From: an uncultured Eubacteriales bacterium
Lineage (GTDB): Bacteria; Bacillota; Clostridia; Christensenellales; Aristaeellaceae
DNA: 19,795 nucleotides
Direction of reading: 5' to 3'
Assembly: GCA_900553265.1 (NCBI GenBank)
Contig: USDD01000051.1
Coordinates: forward strand, 1 to 19,795
The notes under the pieces are model-generated. The model ran no database searches. It had not been told where the DNA came from and saw only the letters and a list, made by a program, of their open reading frames with translations. Below, one piece after another: positions 6,619 to 13,105 of the stretch. Within the stretch, counting starts at the first letter, position 1, and every line of letters begins with the position of its first letter. A program made the translations under genes and the position numbers.

Positions 6619-7638
6619 ATGGATCGGCTGGAAATGGACGAGGCTGCGGCGCTGGGCAATGAAATCGGTCTGGACGTGAAGACCGTCGTCGCAGAATGGA
6701 TTTCCGGCGAGGGAAGTCTCGTGCCGGACTGGCGCGGCCTCGCCGAGCGGTTTCTCCATTCGGCCACGCAGGCGCTGCGAAGCGTTCTCCCGGCGGTGCT
6801 GCTGCCCATTCTCGCCGGCGCGCTAGTGCGCGCGCTGCTGGGCAGCGACGGCCGCGCGGCGCGATTTCTTTTCCGCGTCTGCTGCGCGGGCACGCTGATT
6901 GGAGGATTTTCCGATCTGGCGCGGTCGGCGCAGCATCTGACGGGCGTACTCACGCGCTGCGCGGACGCGTTCGCGCCGCCGCTGCTGACGCTGATCGCCC
7001 TGTCCGGCGGCGAGACTACGGCGGCGGCGCTCTCGCCCTATTCCGCCGTCGCCGCCGAGCTGATGGAGACAGCGCTGGGAAAATGGGGCGCGGCGCTGAG
7101 CGTCTGTGCCGCCTGCGTCGCCGCGGCGGGCAATCTCTCGGAGAGCGTGCGGCTCGATCAGCTGTTCAATCTGCTCCGGCAGACGCTACTCTGGGGCGTG
7201 GCCGCGCTGATGACGCTCTTTCTGGGGGCGATGACGGTGCAGGGACGGCTGAGCGCGGCCCGGGACACCGCCGCCATGCGCGCGGCGCATTACACCGTGG
7301 AGAGCATCGTGCCCATCATCGGCGGCAGCGTCTCGGATTCTCTGGAGTCGGTGCTGGCGGCGTGCCGGGTGGTTCAGAATGCCGTGGGAATCACCGGACT
7401 GACGGCGCTGGTCTCGCTGTGCGCCGCGCCGGTACTGAAGGCCGCGGGCATGGTCATGGCGCTGAAGCTGTCCGCGGCGGCGGCGGAGCCCCTGGGCGAC
7501 GGCGCGGCGGTATCGCTGCTGAACCGCTTTGCCGGCGCGGCGGAGATGCTGCTGGTGACGATGCTGGCCGCGATTCTGCTGTGCGGGCTGCTGCTGGGCA
7601 GCTGCATGAGCGTCGCAACCGGCGGCGCGGGAGGCTGA
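6619..7638 (+). CDS. spoIIIAE: stage III sporulation protein AE, start uncertain
   Basis: Large polytopic membrane protein of the SpoIIIA channel (B. subtilis 399 aa). The family's multiple hydrophobic segments and the polar motif region SGGETTAAALSPYSAVAAELM are present. The ATG at 6619 is the first nearby ATG/GTG/TTG and gives 339 aa, but it has only a weak ribosome site and leaves the protein without a signal sequence. Directly upstream in the same frame (6541-6618) the DNA encodes IHLVAALAVLICLLPISG followed by HAAEA, a convincing signal peptide with a cleavage site near HA-AEA. This part has no canonical start. CTG at 6568 overlaps the spoIIIAD stop (CTGA) and ATC stands at 6541. The true start is therefore probably non-canonical or obscured by a sequence error. 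The product identity is secure. Confidence 0.85.
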   Translation: MDRLEMDEAAALGNEIGLDVKTVVAEWISGEGSLVPDWRGLAERFLHSATQALRSVLPAVLLPILAGALVRALLGSDGRAARFLFRVCCAGTLIGGFSDLARSAQHLTGVLTRCADAFAPPLLTLIALSGGETTAAALSPYSAVAAELMETALGKWGAALSVCAACVAAAGNLSESVRLDQLFNLLRQTLLWGVAALMTLFLGAMTVQGRLSAARDTAAMRAAHYTVESIVPIIGGSVSDSLESVLAACRVVQNAVGITGLTALVSLCAAPVLKAAGMVMALKLSAAAAEPLGDGAAVSLLNRFAGAAEMLLVTMLAAILLCGLLLGSCMSVATGGAGG

Positions 7639-7640
7639 AA

Positions 7641-7817
7641 ATGGTCGGACTTTCCGAATGGATTCGGCGTGTCGCGGGAATCTGTATACTGGCGGCGCTG
7701 TGCGAAAATCTGACGAGCGAAAAGGCCGACGCGCGCGGGCTTCGGCTTGTCTGCGGCGCGGCGGCGGCGCTGTCGCTGCTGGGGCCGATGCTCGGCGCAA
7801 TGAAGCGATGGCTGTGA
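7641..7817 (+). CDS. spoIIIAF: minimal SpoIIIAF, membrane domain only
   Basis: 58 aa in the exact spoIIIAF position, starting 2 bp after the spoIIIAE stop with GGGAGG just upstream. LSEWIRRVAGICILAALCEN forms a first helix and LRLVCGAAAALSLLGPM a second, matching the two-helix N-terminus of SpoIIIAF (the EW motif and the GP/TP after the second helix). B. subtilis SpoIIIAF is about 206 aa and continues into a soluble ring-building domain, which is wholly missing here. The next gene starts 25 bp later and no other frame carries a remnant, so this looks like a clean reduction rather than a frameshift. Identity rests mainly on position and helix pattern. Confidence 0.75.
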   Translation: MVGLSEWIRRVAGICILAALCENLTSEKADARGLRLVCGAAAALSLLGPMLGAMKRWL

Positions 7818-7842
7818 GCGCGGCGGGAAAGGATGGCTTCGC

Positions 7843-8190
7843 ATGAAGCGTTTTCTGGAAATCTTCAAGGGCGCACGCAGGCTGGAGCTGATCCTGCTGG
7901 CGGCGGCGGTGGCCATATTGCTGCTCCAGCTGGGCGGGCAGGGGCTGATGGGCGGCGGCGAGGTTCAGACCGATCTGGAAAAGCGCCTGTCCGGCCTGCT
8001 GAGCCAGATGGACGGCGTGGGACGCGTGCGCGTAATGGTCGCTCAGCGGGAGGATGGCGAAATTGACGGCGTGGTGGTGGCCGCGCAGGGTGCGGACGAT
8101 CTGGGCGTATGCCTGCGCGTGCAGTACGCCGTGCAGACACTGCTGGGCGTGGAGAGTGCGAAGATCGAAATCGTCCGACTGGCGGGGTAG
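7843..8190 (+). CDS. spoIIIAG: short SpoIIIAG ring protein
   Basis: 115-aa protein with one N-terminal membrane helix (about 15-30) and a single ring-building-motif domain. LEKRLSGLLSQMDGVGRVRVMV (45-66) leads to GVVVAAQGADDLGVCLRVQYAVQTLLGV (76-103) and a final KIEIV strand, all typical of SpoIIIAG. In B. subtilis (229 aa) the domain is interrupted by a long insertion that forms the beta-triangle of the 30-fold ring. Here only about ten residues (AQREDGEIDG) stand in its place. The ATG at 7843 follows AAAGGA. The product is expected in the intermembrane space, forming a ring with SpoIIIAH and SpoIIQ. Confidence 0.9.
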   Translation: MKRFLEIFKGARRLELILLAAAVAILLLQLGGQGLMGGGEVQTDLEKRLSGLLSQMDGVGRVRVMVAQREDGEIDGVVVAAQGADDLGVCLRVQYAVQTLLGVESAKIEIVRLAG

Positions 8191-8202
8191 AGGAGGCAGA
8201 GC

Positions 8203-8676
8203 ATGAAGCGATGGATGGTCATCGGCTGCGCGTTTACACTGGCGCTCGGCTTTGCGGCGGGATGGACGATGCGGCCCGCGGAGGTTCAGCCGCCCGTTCT
8301 CTCCGCCGCATCCTCAATGGAAACGGCGCGGGATCCGCTGGAGCAGTTTCGCACCGAGCGCCAGCAGCTTCGCCAGCGGCAGATCGCCCAGCTCAACGAG
8401 CTGATCTACGGCGAAAGTGTCGACGCGGAAACGACGAGTCTGGCAAAGCGGCGGCTGCTGGAGCTGATGCGATGGTCGGAGCGGGAGACGACGCTGGAAG
8501 GGCTGCTGCGCCTGCGTGAATTTGCCGACGTGCTGGTCACGGTGCACACGGATTCGGTCAACGTCATGGTGCGCGCCGACGCGCTGAACCGGCAGCAGAG
8601 CGCGGTCATTCTCGATCTGGTCATGCGCGAAACGGGAATTTCCGGCGGAAACGTCAAAATCATTCCAATAAATTGA
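8203..8676 (+). CDS. spoIIIAH: stage III sporulation protein AH
   Basis: 157-aa bitopic protein with an N-terminal anchor (about 5-22) and a periplasm-like soluble domain of the EscJ/PrgK ring-building fold. In B. subtilis (218 aa) it binds forespore SpoIIQ across the septal space. The helical linker FRTERQQLRQRQIAQLNELI and the domain core ERETTLEGLLRLREFADVLVTVHTDSVNVMV are characteristic, followed by a helix and the final VKIIPIN strand. It is shorter than B. subtilis, mainly in the linker after the anchor. AGGAGG (8191-8196) precedes the ATG by 6 bp and lies directly after the spoIIIAG stop. It is the last gene of the operon. Confidence 0.92.
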   Translation: MKRWMVIGCAFTLALGFAAGWTMRPAEVQPPVLSAASSMETARDPLEQFRTERQQLRQRQIAQLNELIYGESVDAETTSLAKRRLLELMRWSERETTLEGLLRLREFADVLVTVHTDSVNVMVRADALNRQQSAVILDLVMRETGISGGNVKIIPIN

Positions 8677-8715
8677 CGCAAAGTATTTGCGCTTGACAAG
8701 ATTATCTGCTATAAT
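8677..8715 (+). promoter_or_regulatory. extended -10 promoter with overlapping palindrome
   Basis: TATAAT (8710-8715) is preceded by TG one base upstream (8707-8708), making an extended -10 element. TTGCGC (8687-8692) stands 17 bp upstream as a weak -35. A short inverted repeat, CGCAAA-GTA-TTTGCG (8677-8691), begins at the spoIIIAH stop and overlaps the -35, so it may be an operator or a small transcript hairpin. It drives the asp23/amaP genes. The nearby TTGACA (8693-8698) is only 11 bp from the -10 and is not a usable -35. Confidence 0.7.
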
Positions 8716-8742
8716 GGTTCATGGAAAGGGAGGTTCGCAGCT

Positions 8743-9369
8743 ATGAACGAAAAGTATCCTTCTGATGTTAAGCTGGATGAAAATCCGGATGGTACCGTAT
8801 CCTTCGCGACGGACGTCGTAGCGACGATCGCCGGTCTGGCCGCCACCGAGGTGGAGGGAGTCGCCAGCATGAGTTCTCCGGCTTCCGGCCTGGCCGATAT
8901 GTTTTCCCGCAAGACGACCCGCAATTTCACCAAGGGCGTGCGCATCGATCTGGACGACAACCAGGTGACGGCGGACATCACCATCGTCGTCGAGTACGGC
9001 TCTCCGGTTCCCGACGTGGCCCGCGGCATTCAGGAAAACGTCAAAAAAGCCATCGAAACCATGACGGGCCTGACGGTGCGCTCCGTGGACGTGCACGTCT
9101 CGGGCATCAGCTTCGAGCGCGAGCAGCGCGCCGCCAAGGAACTGGACGAGCAGCAGAAAAAGCTGCTGGAGCAGTCCGAGGAGAGCACCAAGGAGGAAAT
9201 CTCCAACGAGGCGCAGCCGGAGCAGCCCGCTGAAGAGGTCGCGCCGGAAGCGGACGAGATTGAGGACGAAGAGGAGCCCGAGGAGGACGACGTGCTGCTC
9301 GACGGCGAGAGCGAGGAGCCCGAGGTCGACGCGGAGGTTCTCGAGGAAGCCGCAGAAGAAAACGAATGA
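8743..9369 (+). CDS. Asp23/Gls24 family protein with acidic tail
   Basis: 208-aa cytosolic Asp23/Gls24 (former DUF322) protein. The family domain covers about 17-125 (VSFATDVVATIAGLAATEVEGV, then VRIDLDDNQVTADITIVVEYG and VRSVDVHVSGI). In staphylococci Asp23 is held at the membrane by AmaP and helps cell-envelope homeostasis. B. subtilis YqhY, in the same chromosomal place before nusB, is a relative. Typical relatives are about 120-135 aa. Here a charged helix (127-150) leads to a strongly acidic tail (about 145-208, mostly Glu/Asp with Pro and Ala). The ATG at 8743 follows AAGGGAGG with 9 bp spacing, under its own promoter. Confidence 0.9.
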   Translation: MNEKYPSDVKLDENPDGTVSFATDVVATIAGLAATEVEGVASMSSPASGLADMFSRKTTRNFTKGVRIDLDDNQVTADITIVVEYGSPVPDVARGIQENVKKAIETMTGLTVRSVDVHVSGISFEREQRAAKELDEQQKKLLEQSEESTKEEISNEAQPEQPAEEVAPEADEIEDEEEPEEDDVLLDGESEEPEVDAEVLEEAAEENE

Positions 9370-9404
9370 TTGAAGCCTCTTTGATAAAGAGAGGAGGAAA
9401 AAAC

Positions 9405-10148
9405 ATGAAGCTGAATTTTGGAAAGCGCTTTGCGCTGATTCTGCATTGGCTGGGTTCGGTGATCGCACTGGCGGCGCTGGTTTTCAACGCCCGGGCGCTG
9501 GAGCTGGTGCAGACGGTTCAGAATCGCATCGGCGAAAAATACACCCACATGGCGCTGATCGCACTGGCCGCCGTTTACGCGTTTTTGTGCATTCTGGCGC
9601 TGTGCATTCTGCTCAGGCCCTCCGGCAAGCGCTCGGAGCGCGGATTCATCACGGTGGATTCCTCTGACACGGGCAGGGTTCGCATCGCCGTCAGCGCCAT
9701 CGAGCAGATGGTCAAGCAGGCGGTGGGCGCCATCGGCGGCATCGCGGAGATGAAAATCAGCATTTCCAGCGAGGACGACGCCATTGCCATCGTCGTGAAC
9801 GTGTCCATCGTGGCCGGCACCCACGTGCCCACCGTGACGCTGAACATTCAGCGCGCCATCCGCCAGTTCGTCGAGATGAACTGCGGCGTGGCCGTCCGCT
9901 CGGTGGCCGTGAACGTGCAGTCCGTCACCACGCCCGGCGAAGGCCGCAAGGGCCGCAAGGCGGAGATCCCCGCCGCGCAGCCGTGGTCGCCCGCGCCGGA
10001 AGCGCCCGTCGCACAGCCGGAGCCCGCATACGAGCCGGCCGCGCAGCCCGAACCGGTCTACGCCCCGGAGGCTCCGGCAGAGGAGATTCCCGCTGCGGAG
10101 GAAGCGCCTGCGGAGAATGCCGAAGAGCCGGTCAATCCTGCCGAATAA
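9405..10148 (+). CDS. amaP: AmaP-like Asp23 membrane anchor protein
   Basis: 247-aa protein with two membrane helices (about 8-28 and 48-70) followed by an Asp23-like domain (about 80-172; GRVRIAVSAIEQMVKQAV, ISISSEDDAIAIVVNVSI, VRSVAVNVQSV). This is the architecture of AmaP, which recruits Asp23 to the membrane. A C-terminal tail (about 185-247) is rich in Pro, Glu and Ala with imperfect repeats of AQPEP-Y-P. The open frame begins at 9366, but I chose the ATG at 9405 because GAGGAGG (9391-9397) precedes it by 7 bp. It lies 35 bp after the Asp23 gene and is surely co-transcribed with it. Confidence 0.85.
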   Translation: MKLNFGKRFALILHWLGSVIALAALVFNARALELVQTVQNRIGEKYTHMALIALAAVYAFLCILALCILLRPSGKRSERGFITVDSSDTGRVRIAVSAIEQMVKQAVGAIGGIAEMKISISSEDDAIAIVVNVSIVAGTHVPTVTLNIQRAIRQFVEMNCGVAVRSVAVNVQSVTTPGEGRKGRKAEIPAAQPWSPAPEAPVAQPEPAYEPAAQPEPVYAPEAPAEEIPAAEEAPAENAEEPVNPAE

Positions 10149-10151
10149 CGA

Positions 10152-10183
10152 AATCGGACGGAAGGAGCGTCCTCCGTCCGATT
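10152..10183 (+). terminator. stem-loop after amaP, weak terminator or attenuator
   Basis: A perfect 11-bp inverted repeat (10152-10162 with 10173-10183) has a 10-nt loop and starts 3 bp after the amaP stop. It is not followed by a T-run, so intrinsic termination would be inefficient. It may instead reduce read-through into nusB or protect the upstream mRNA. Confidence 0.45.
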
Positions 10184-10215
10184 GAATATGTTCAAAAGAT
10201 GGGAGAAAAGTCCGA

Positions 10216-10614
10216 ATGGATCGTAAAACTGCGCGTGCGCACGCGATGAAGCTGATCTATGAATGGGAAATGGGCGGCGACGGCGGCGAGGATACGCGCC
10301 TGAATCTGCTGGAAGTGGAGCCCGGCGAGAACGAAGCGGAGTACATGAACCGCATGTTCTCGGGTGTGGTCGAGCACGCAAAGGAAATCGACGAGAAGAT
10401 CACCGCCTTCGCCCGCGGCTGGTCATTGGAGCGCATCACCCGCGTGGATCTTGCGATTCTGCGCCTGGGAACCTACGAGCTGATGCTGGGCGAAATTCCG
10501 TCCGGCGTGATTGTGAACGAGGCGGTGGAGCTGGCCAACGTCTATTCCACCGACAAGGCCGGTGCGTTCGTCAACGGCGTGCTGGGCAATCTCGCCCGCA
10601 GTCTGGAGCAATAA
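10216..10614 (+). CDS. nusB: transcription antitermination protein NusB
   Basis: 132-aa all-helical RNA-binding protein that with NusE (S10) binds boxA in rRNA leaders and supports antitermination. The N-terminal ARAHAMKLIYEWEM and the central WSLERITRVDLAILRLGTYELM are diagnostic. So are IPSGVIVNEAVELANVYSTDKAGAFVNGVLGNLA near the end. Length is normal. The ATG at 10216 follows GGGAGAA (10201-10207). It sits in the standard firmicute position between the asp23-like gene and xseA; folD, present between nusB and xseA in B. subtilis, is missing. Confidence 0.97.
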   Translation: MDRKTARAHAMKLIYEWEMGGDGGEDTRLNLLEVEPGENEAEYMNRMFSGVVEHAKEIDEKITAFARGWSLERITRVDLAILRLGTYELMLGEIPSGVIVNEAVELANVYSTDKAGAFVNGVLGNLARSLEQ

Positions 10615-10671
10615 TTTCTGCCATGGCGAGCTTCTCGCCGCGGCGGCACATACCGGCTTTTGCCGGAGCAT

Positions 10672-10705
10672 AAAACGCGGACTTCACCGTCGAAGCCCGT
10701 GTTTT
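10672..10705 (+). terminator. probable terminator between nusB and xseA
   Basis: AAAACGCGG (10672-10680) pairs with CCGTGTTTT (10697-10705) with one G-U pair. CTTC (10682-10685) pairs inside with GAAG (10692-10695), giving a long hairpin whose right arm ends in TTTT. Two smaller hairpins precede it: GGCGAG/CTCGCC (10625-10639) and CCGGC-TTTT-GCCGG (10653-10666). The whole 121-bp spacer (10615-10735) thus looks like structured RNA separating nusB from the xseA unit. I see no clear promoter for xseA in it. Confidence 0.55.
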
Positions 10706-10735
10706 CGGCGCTTATTGACGGATGGAGGGATGGAT

Positions 10736-11974
10736 ATGCCGGCAGATTCGGTGCGCGCGCTGACGGTGTCCGAGCTGAACGAATACGCGCGGCGCATTCT
10801 CGCCGGCGATCCGCTTTTGCGAAACGTGGAGGTCTCCGGCGAGATTTCCGGCTACAAGCACCATTACAGTGGCCATCGCTATTTCACGCTGAAGGACGCG
10901 CAGGCGCGCGTGCAGTGCGTGATGTTCCGTCAGAGCGCTATGGGGCTGGATTTCACCCCCGCCGACGGCATGAAGGTGGTTGTCCGCGGCAGCGCGTCAG
11001 TATTCGTCCGGGACGGAAGCTATCAGCTCTACGTTACGCAGATGCGCCGAAGCGGACTGGGCGATCTCTACGAGCAGTTTGAAAAGCTGAAGGCAAAGCT
11101 GCTGGCCGAGGGGCTGTTCGACCCGGCGCGCAAGCGGGAGATTCCGTTTCTGCCGCGGAAGATCGGCATTGTCACCTCGGAAACGGGCGCGGCGGTGCAC
11201 GATATGATCCGCGTGGCGCGCCGGCGCAATCCCAACATCGAAATTCTCGTGGCCCCCTGCGCGGTTCAGGGCGCGTCCGCCGCGCCGGAAATCGTGCGAG
11301 CCATTCGCCGATTGAACGAAAACGGCGAATGCGACGTCTTATTGGTAGGGCGCGGCGGCGGCTCCATTGAGGATCTCTGGGCATTCAACGAGGAATCGGT
11401 GGCGCGGGCTATCGCCGCGTCGCGCATTCCTGTGATCTCCTGCGTGGGCCACGAGGTGGACTTCACCATCGCCGATTACGCCGCCGATCTTCGCGCGGCC
11501 ACGCCTTCGGCGGCGGCGGAGCTGGCCGTGCCGGTGCTCGCGGAGCTTCAGGCCTCGCTGGACAGCCTCGGTCTGCGGCTCAGGCAGGCGCTCGGGCGCG
11601 GACAGGACGCGCGCAGAGCGGCGCTCAGGCGGCTTACGTCATCGATGGTTCTGTCCATGCCGCAGAAAACGCTGCTCGCGCCGCGCATGCTGCGGCTGGA
11701 GCAGGCCGACCGTGCGCTGAATCGGGCGATGGCGCTGCGGATGGATCGGGAGCATCGCCGTCTGGAGCGCGCGGCCGCGCTGCTTCGGACGCTAAATCCC
11801 GAGAGCGTGCTGGATCGCGGCTATGCGCTGGCCATGCGGGACGGCAAAATCGTGACCTCAGCGGCGGAGCTGAAGCCGGGAGAGGACTTCTCGGTGCGCC
11901 TGTCCGACGGGCGAATCGACGCAAACGTGCAGAAAGTGGAGACGGAGAAACGCCATGGCGAAGAAGAAAATTAA
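10736..11974 (+). CDS. xseA: exodeoxyribonuclease VII large subunit
   Basis: 412-aa large subunit of exonuclease VII, which with XseB degrades single-stranded DNA from both ends. An N-terminal OB-fold domain (about 7-103; VEVSGEISGYKHHYSGHRYFTL) precedes the catalytic domain with KIGIVTSETGAAVHDM (142-157), VGRGGGSIEDLWAFNEE (204-220) and CVGHEVDFTIADYAADLRAATPSAAAEL (236-263). A helical C-terminal region, then DRGYALAMRDGKIV, closes the protein. It is somewhat shorter than the E. coli protein (456 aa), mainly in the coiled-coil part. ATG at 10736 has GGAGGG (10724-10729) at 6 bp; the ATG at 10730 is too close to it. The gene overlaps xseB by 20 bp. Confidence 0.96.
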   Translation: MPADSVRALTVSELNEYARRILAGDPLLRNVEVSGEISGYKHHYSGHRYFTLKDAQARVQCVMFRQSAMGLDFTPADGMKVVVRGSASVFVRDGSYQLYVTQMRRSGLGDLYEQFEKLKAKLLAEGLFDPARKREIPFLPRKIGIVTSETGAAVHDMIRVARRRNPNIEILVAPCAVQGASAAPEIVRAIRRLNENGECDVLLVGRGGGSIEDLWAFNEESVARAIAASRIPVISCVGHEVDFTIADYAADLRAATPSAAAELAVPVLAELQASLDSLGLRLRQALGRGQDARRAALRRLTSSMVLSMPQKTLLAPRMLRLEQADRALNRAMALRMDREHRRLERAAALLRTLNPESVLDRGYALAMRDGKIVTSAAELKPGEDFSVRLSDGRIDANVQKVETEKRHGEEEN

Positions 11975-12176
11975 CTTTGAGGACGGTATGGAGGAGCTGG
12001 AAGGGCTGATTCGCGCGCTGGAGCAGGGCGAAATGCCTCTGGAGGACTCCTTCAAGGCCTTTGAGAAGGCCGTCGGACTGAGCAAAACGCTTCAGGCGAT
12101 GCTGGACGACGGCGACCGCCGCATTCGGGTGCTGACCGAAGCGGGCGAACACGAAATGGAGGAAGAACGCGAATGA
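11955..12176 (+). CDS. xseB: exodeoxyribonuclease VII small subunit
   Basis: 73-aa small helical subunit that binds several-fold to the XseA coiled coil. The family pattern INFEDGMEELEGLIRALEQGEMPLEDSFKAFEKAVGLSKTLQAML is complete, followed by an acidic tail. It starts inside the end of xseA and ends by an ATGA overlap with ispA, so the three are translationally coupled. Confidence 0.95.
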   Translation: MAKKKINFEDGMEELEGLIRALEQGEMPLEDSFKAFEKAVGLSKTLQAMLDDGDRRIRVLTEAGEHEMEEERE

Positions 12177-13078
12177 AAACGCTGAAGGAATACGCGCACA
12201 TCGTGGAGCAGCGGCTGGAGACGCTGCCCGTCAGACTGCCTGAGGGAGAGTATGCCATCGGCGGCATGCCGTGGCTCCTGTCGGAATCCATGCGATACAG
12301 CCTGACGGCGGGCGGCAAGCGTCTGCGCCCGTCCATGTTCCTGGCCTGCGCGGAGATGCTGGGCGGAAGCGCCGACGAGCTGCTGGACTTCGCCTGCGCC
12401 ATCGAGATGATTCACACCTACTCGCTGATTCACGACGACCTGCCCGGCATGGACGACGACACCATGCGCCGCGGCCGGCCGACCAACCACGTGGTTTTCG
12501 GCGTGGGGCAGGCCATTCTGGCGGGCGATGGATTGTTGAATTTCGCCTTTGAAACCATGCTCGGCTGCGCGCTGCGCCATCCCGAGCGCACCAAAGCGTT
12601 TCTGGCCGCCATCGACGAGGTGGCGCGGGGCTGCGGCGTGACGGGCATGATCGCCGGTCAGGTGATGGATCTGTACTGCGAGCACAACCGCGTGGCCGAC
12701 GTGCGCGCGCTGGAGTACATTCAGCGCAACAAGACGGCCTGCATGTTCATCTATCCGCTGCGCGCGGCGGGACGGCTCTGCGGCGCGGACGAGGCGCAGC
12801 TGAGCGCGCTGGAGGAATACGGCCGGGCATTCGGTCTTCTGTTCCAGGCGACGGACGATCTGCTGGACGTGACGGGCAGCGCGGCGGAAATGGGCAAGAC
12901 GCTGGGCAAGGATGCTCAAAGCGGCAAGCTGACCTGCGTGTCTGCCTACGGCGTGGACGGCACGCGCCGGCTCGTGGACGAGCTGCACCGCAGCGCCGTC
13001 GAATCCATCCGCAAATTCGGAGACGACGCGGAATTCTTTGTCGAGCTGGTCGATGAAATGGTCGGCCGCACCCACTGA
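12173..13078 (+). CDS. ispA: farnesyl diphosphate synthase (polyprenyl synthetase)
   Basis: 301-aa trans-prenyltransferase condensing IPP with DMAPP and GPP to farnesyl diphosphate. The first aspartate-rich motif is DDLPGMDDD (88-96), preceded by HTYSLIH as in E. coli IspA, which argues for a short C15 product. The second motif is DDLLD (228-232). GGKRLRP (48-53 region) is the usual IPP-binding element. It lies directly upstream of dxs, so precursor supply and chain building are co-expressed. It starts by ATGA overlap with xseB. Product length is inferred from motif context only. Confidence 0.93.
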   Translation: MKTLKEYAHIVEQRLETLPVRLPEGEYAIGGMPWLLSESMRYSLTAGGKRLRPSMFLACAEMLGGSADELLDFACAIEMIHTYSLIHDDLPGMDDDTMRRGRPTNHVVFGVGQAILAGDGLLNFAFETMLGCALRHPERTKAFLAAIDEVARGCGVTGMIAGQVMDLYCEHNRVADVRALEYIQRNKTACMFIYPLRAAGRLCGADEAQLSALEEYGRAFGLLFQATDDLLDVTGSAAEMGKTLGKDAQSGKLTCVSAYGVDGTRRLVDELHRSAVESIRKFGDDAEFFVELVDEMVGRTH

Positions 13079-13105
13079 TTTTCGCAGACAGGGAGCTGTA
13101 CAGCC

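Noticed and set aside
8693..8715. TTGACA (8693-8698) as the -35 partner of TATAAT (8710-8715)
   Set aside because: The spacer is only 11 bp, too short for sigma-A. TTGCGC at 8687 with 17 bp spacing plus the extended -10 TG is a better reading.
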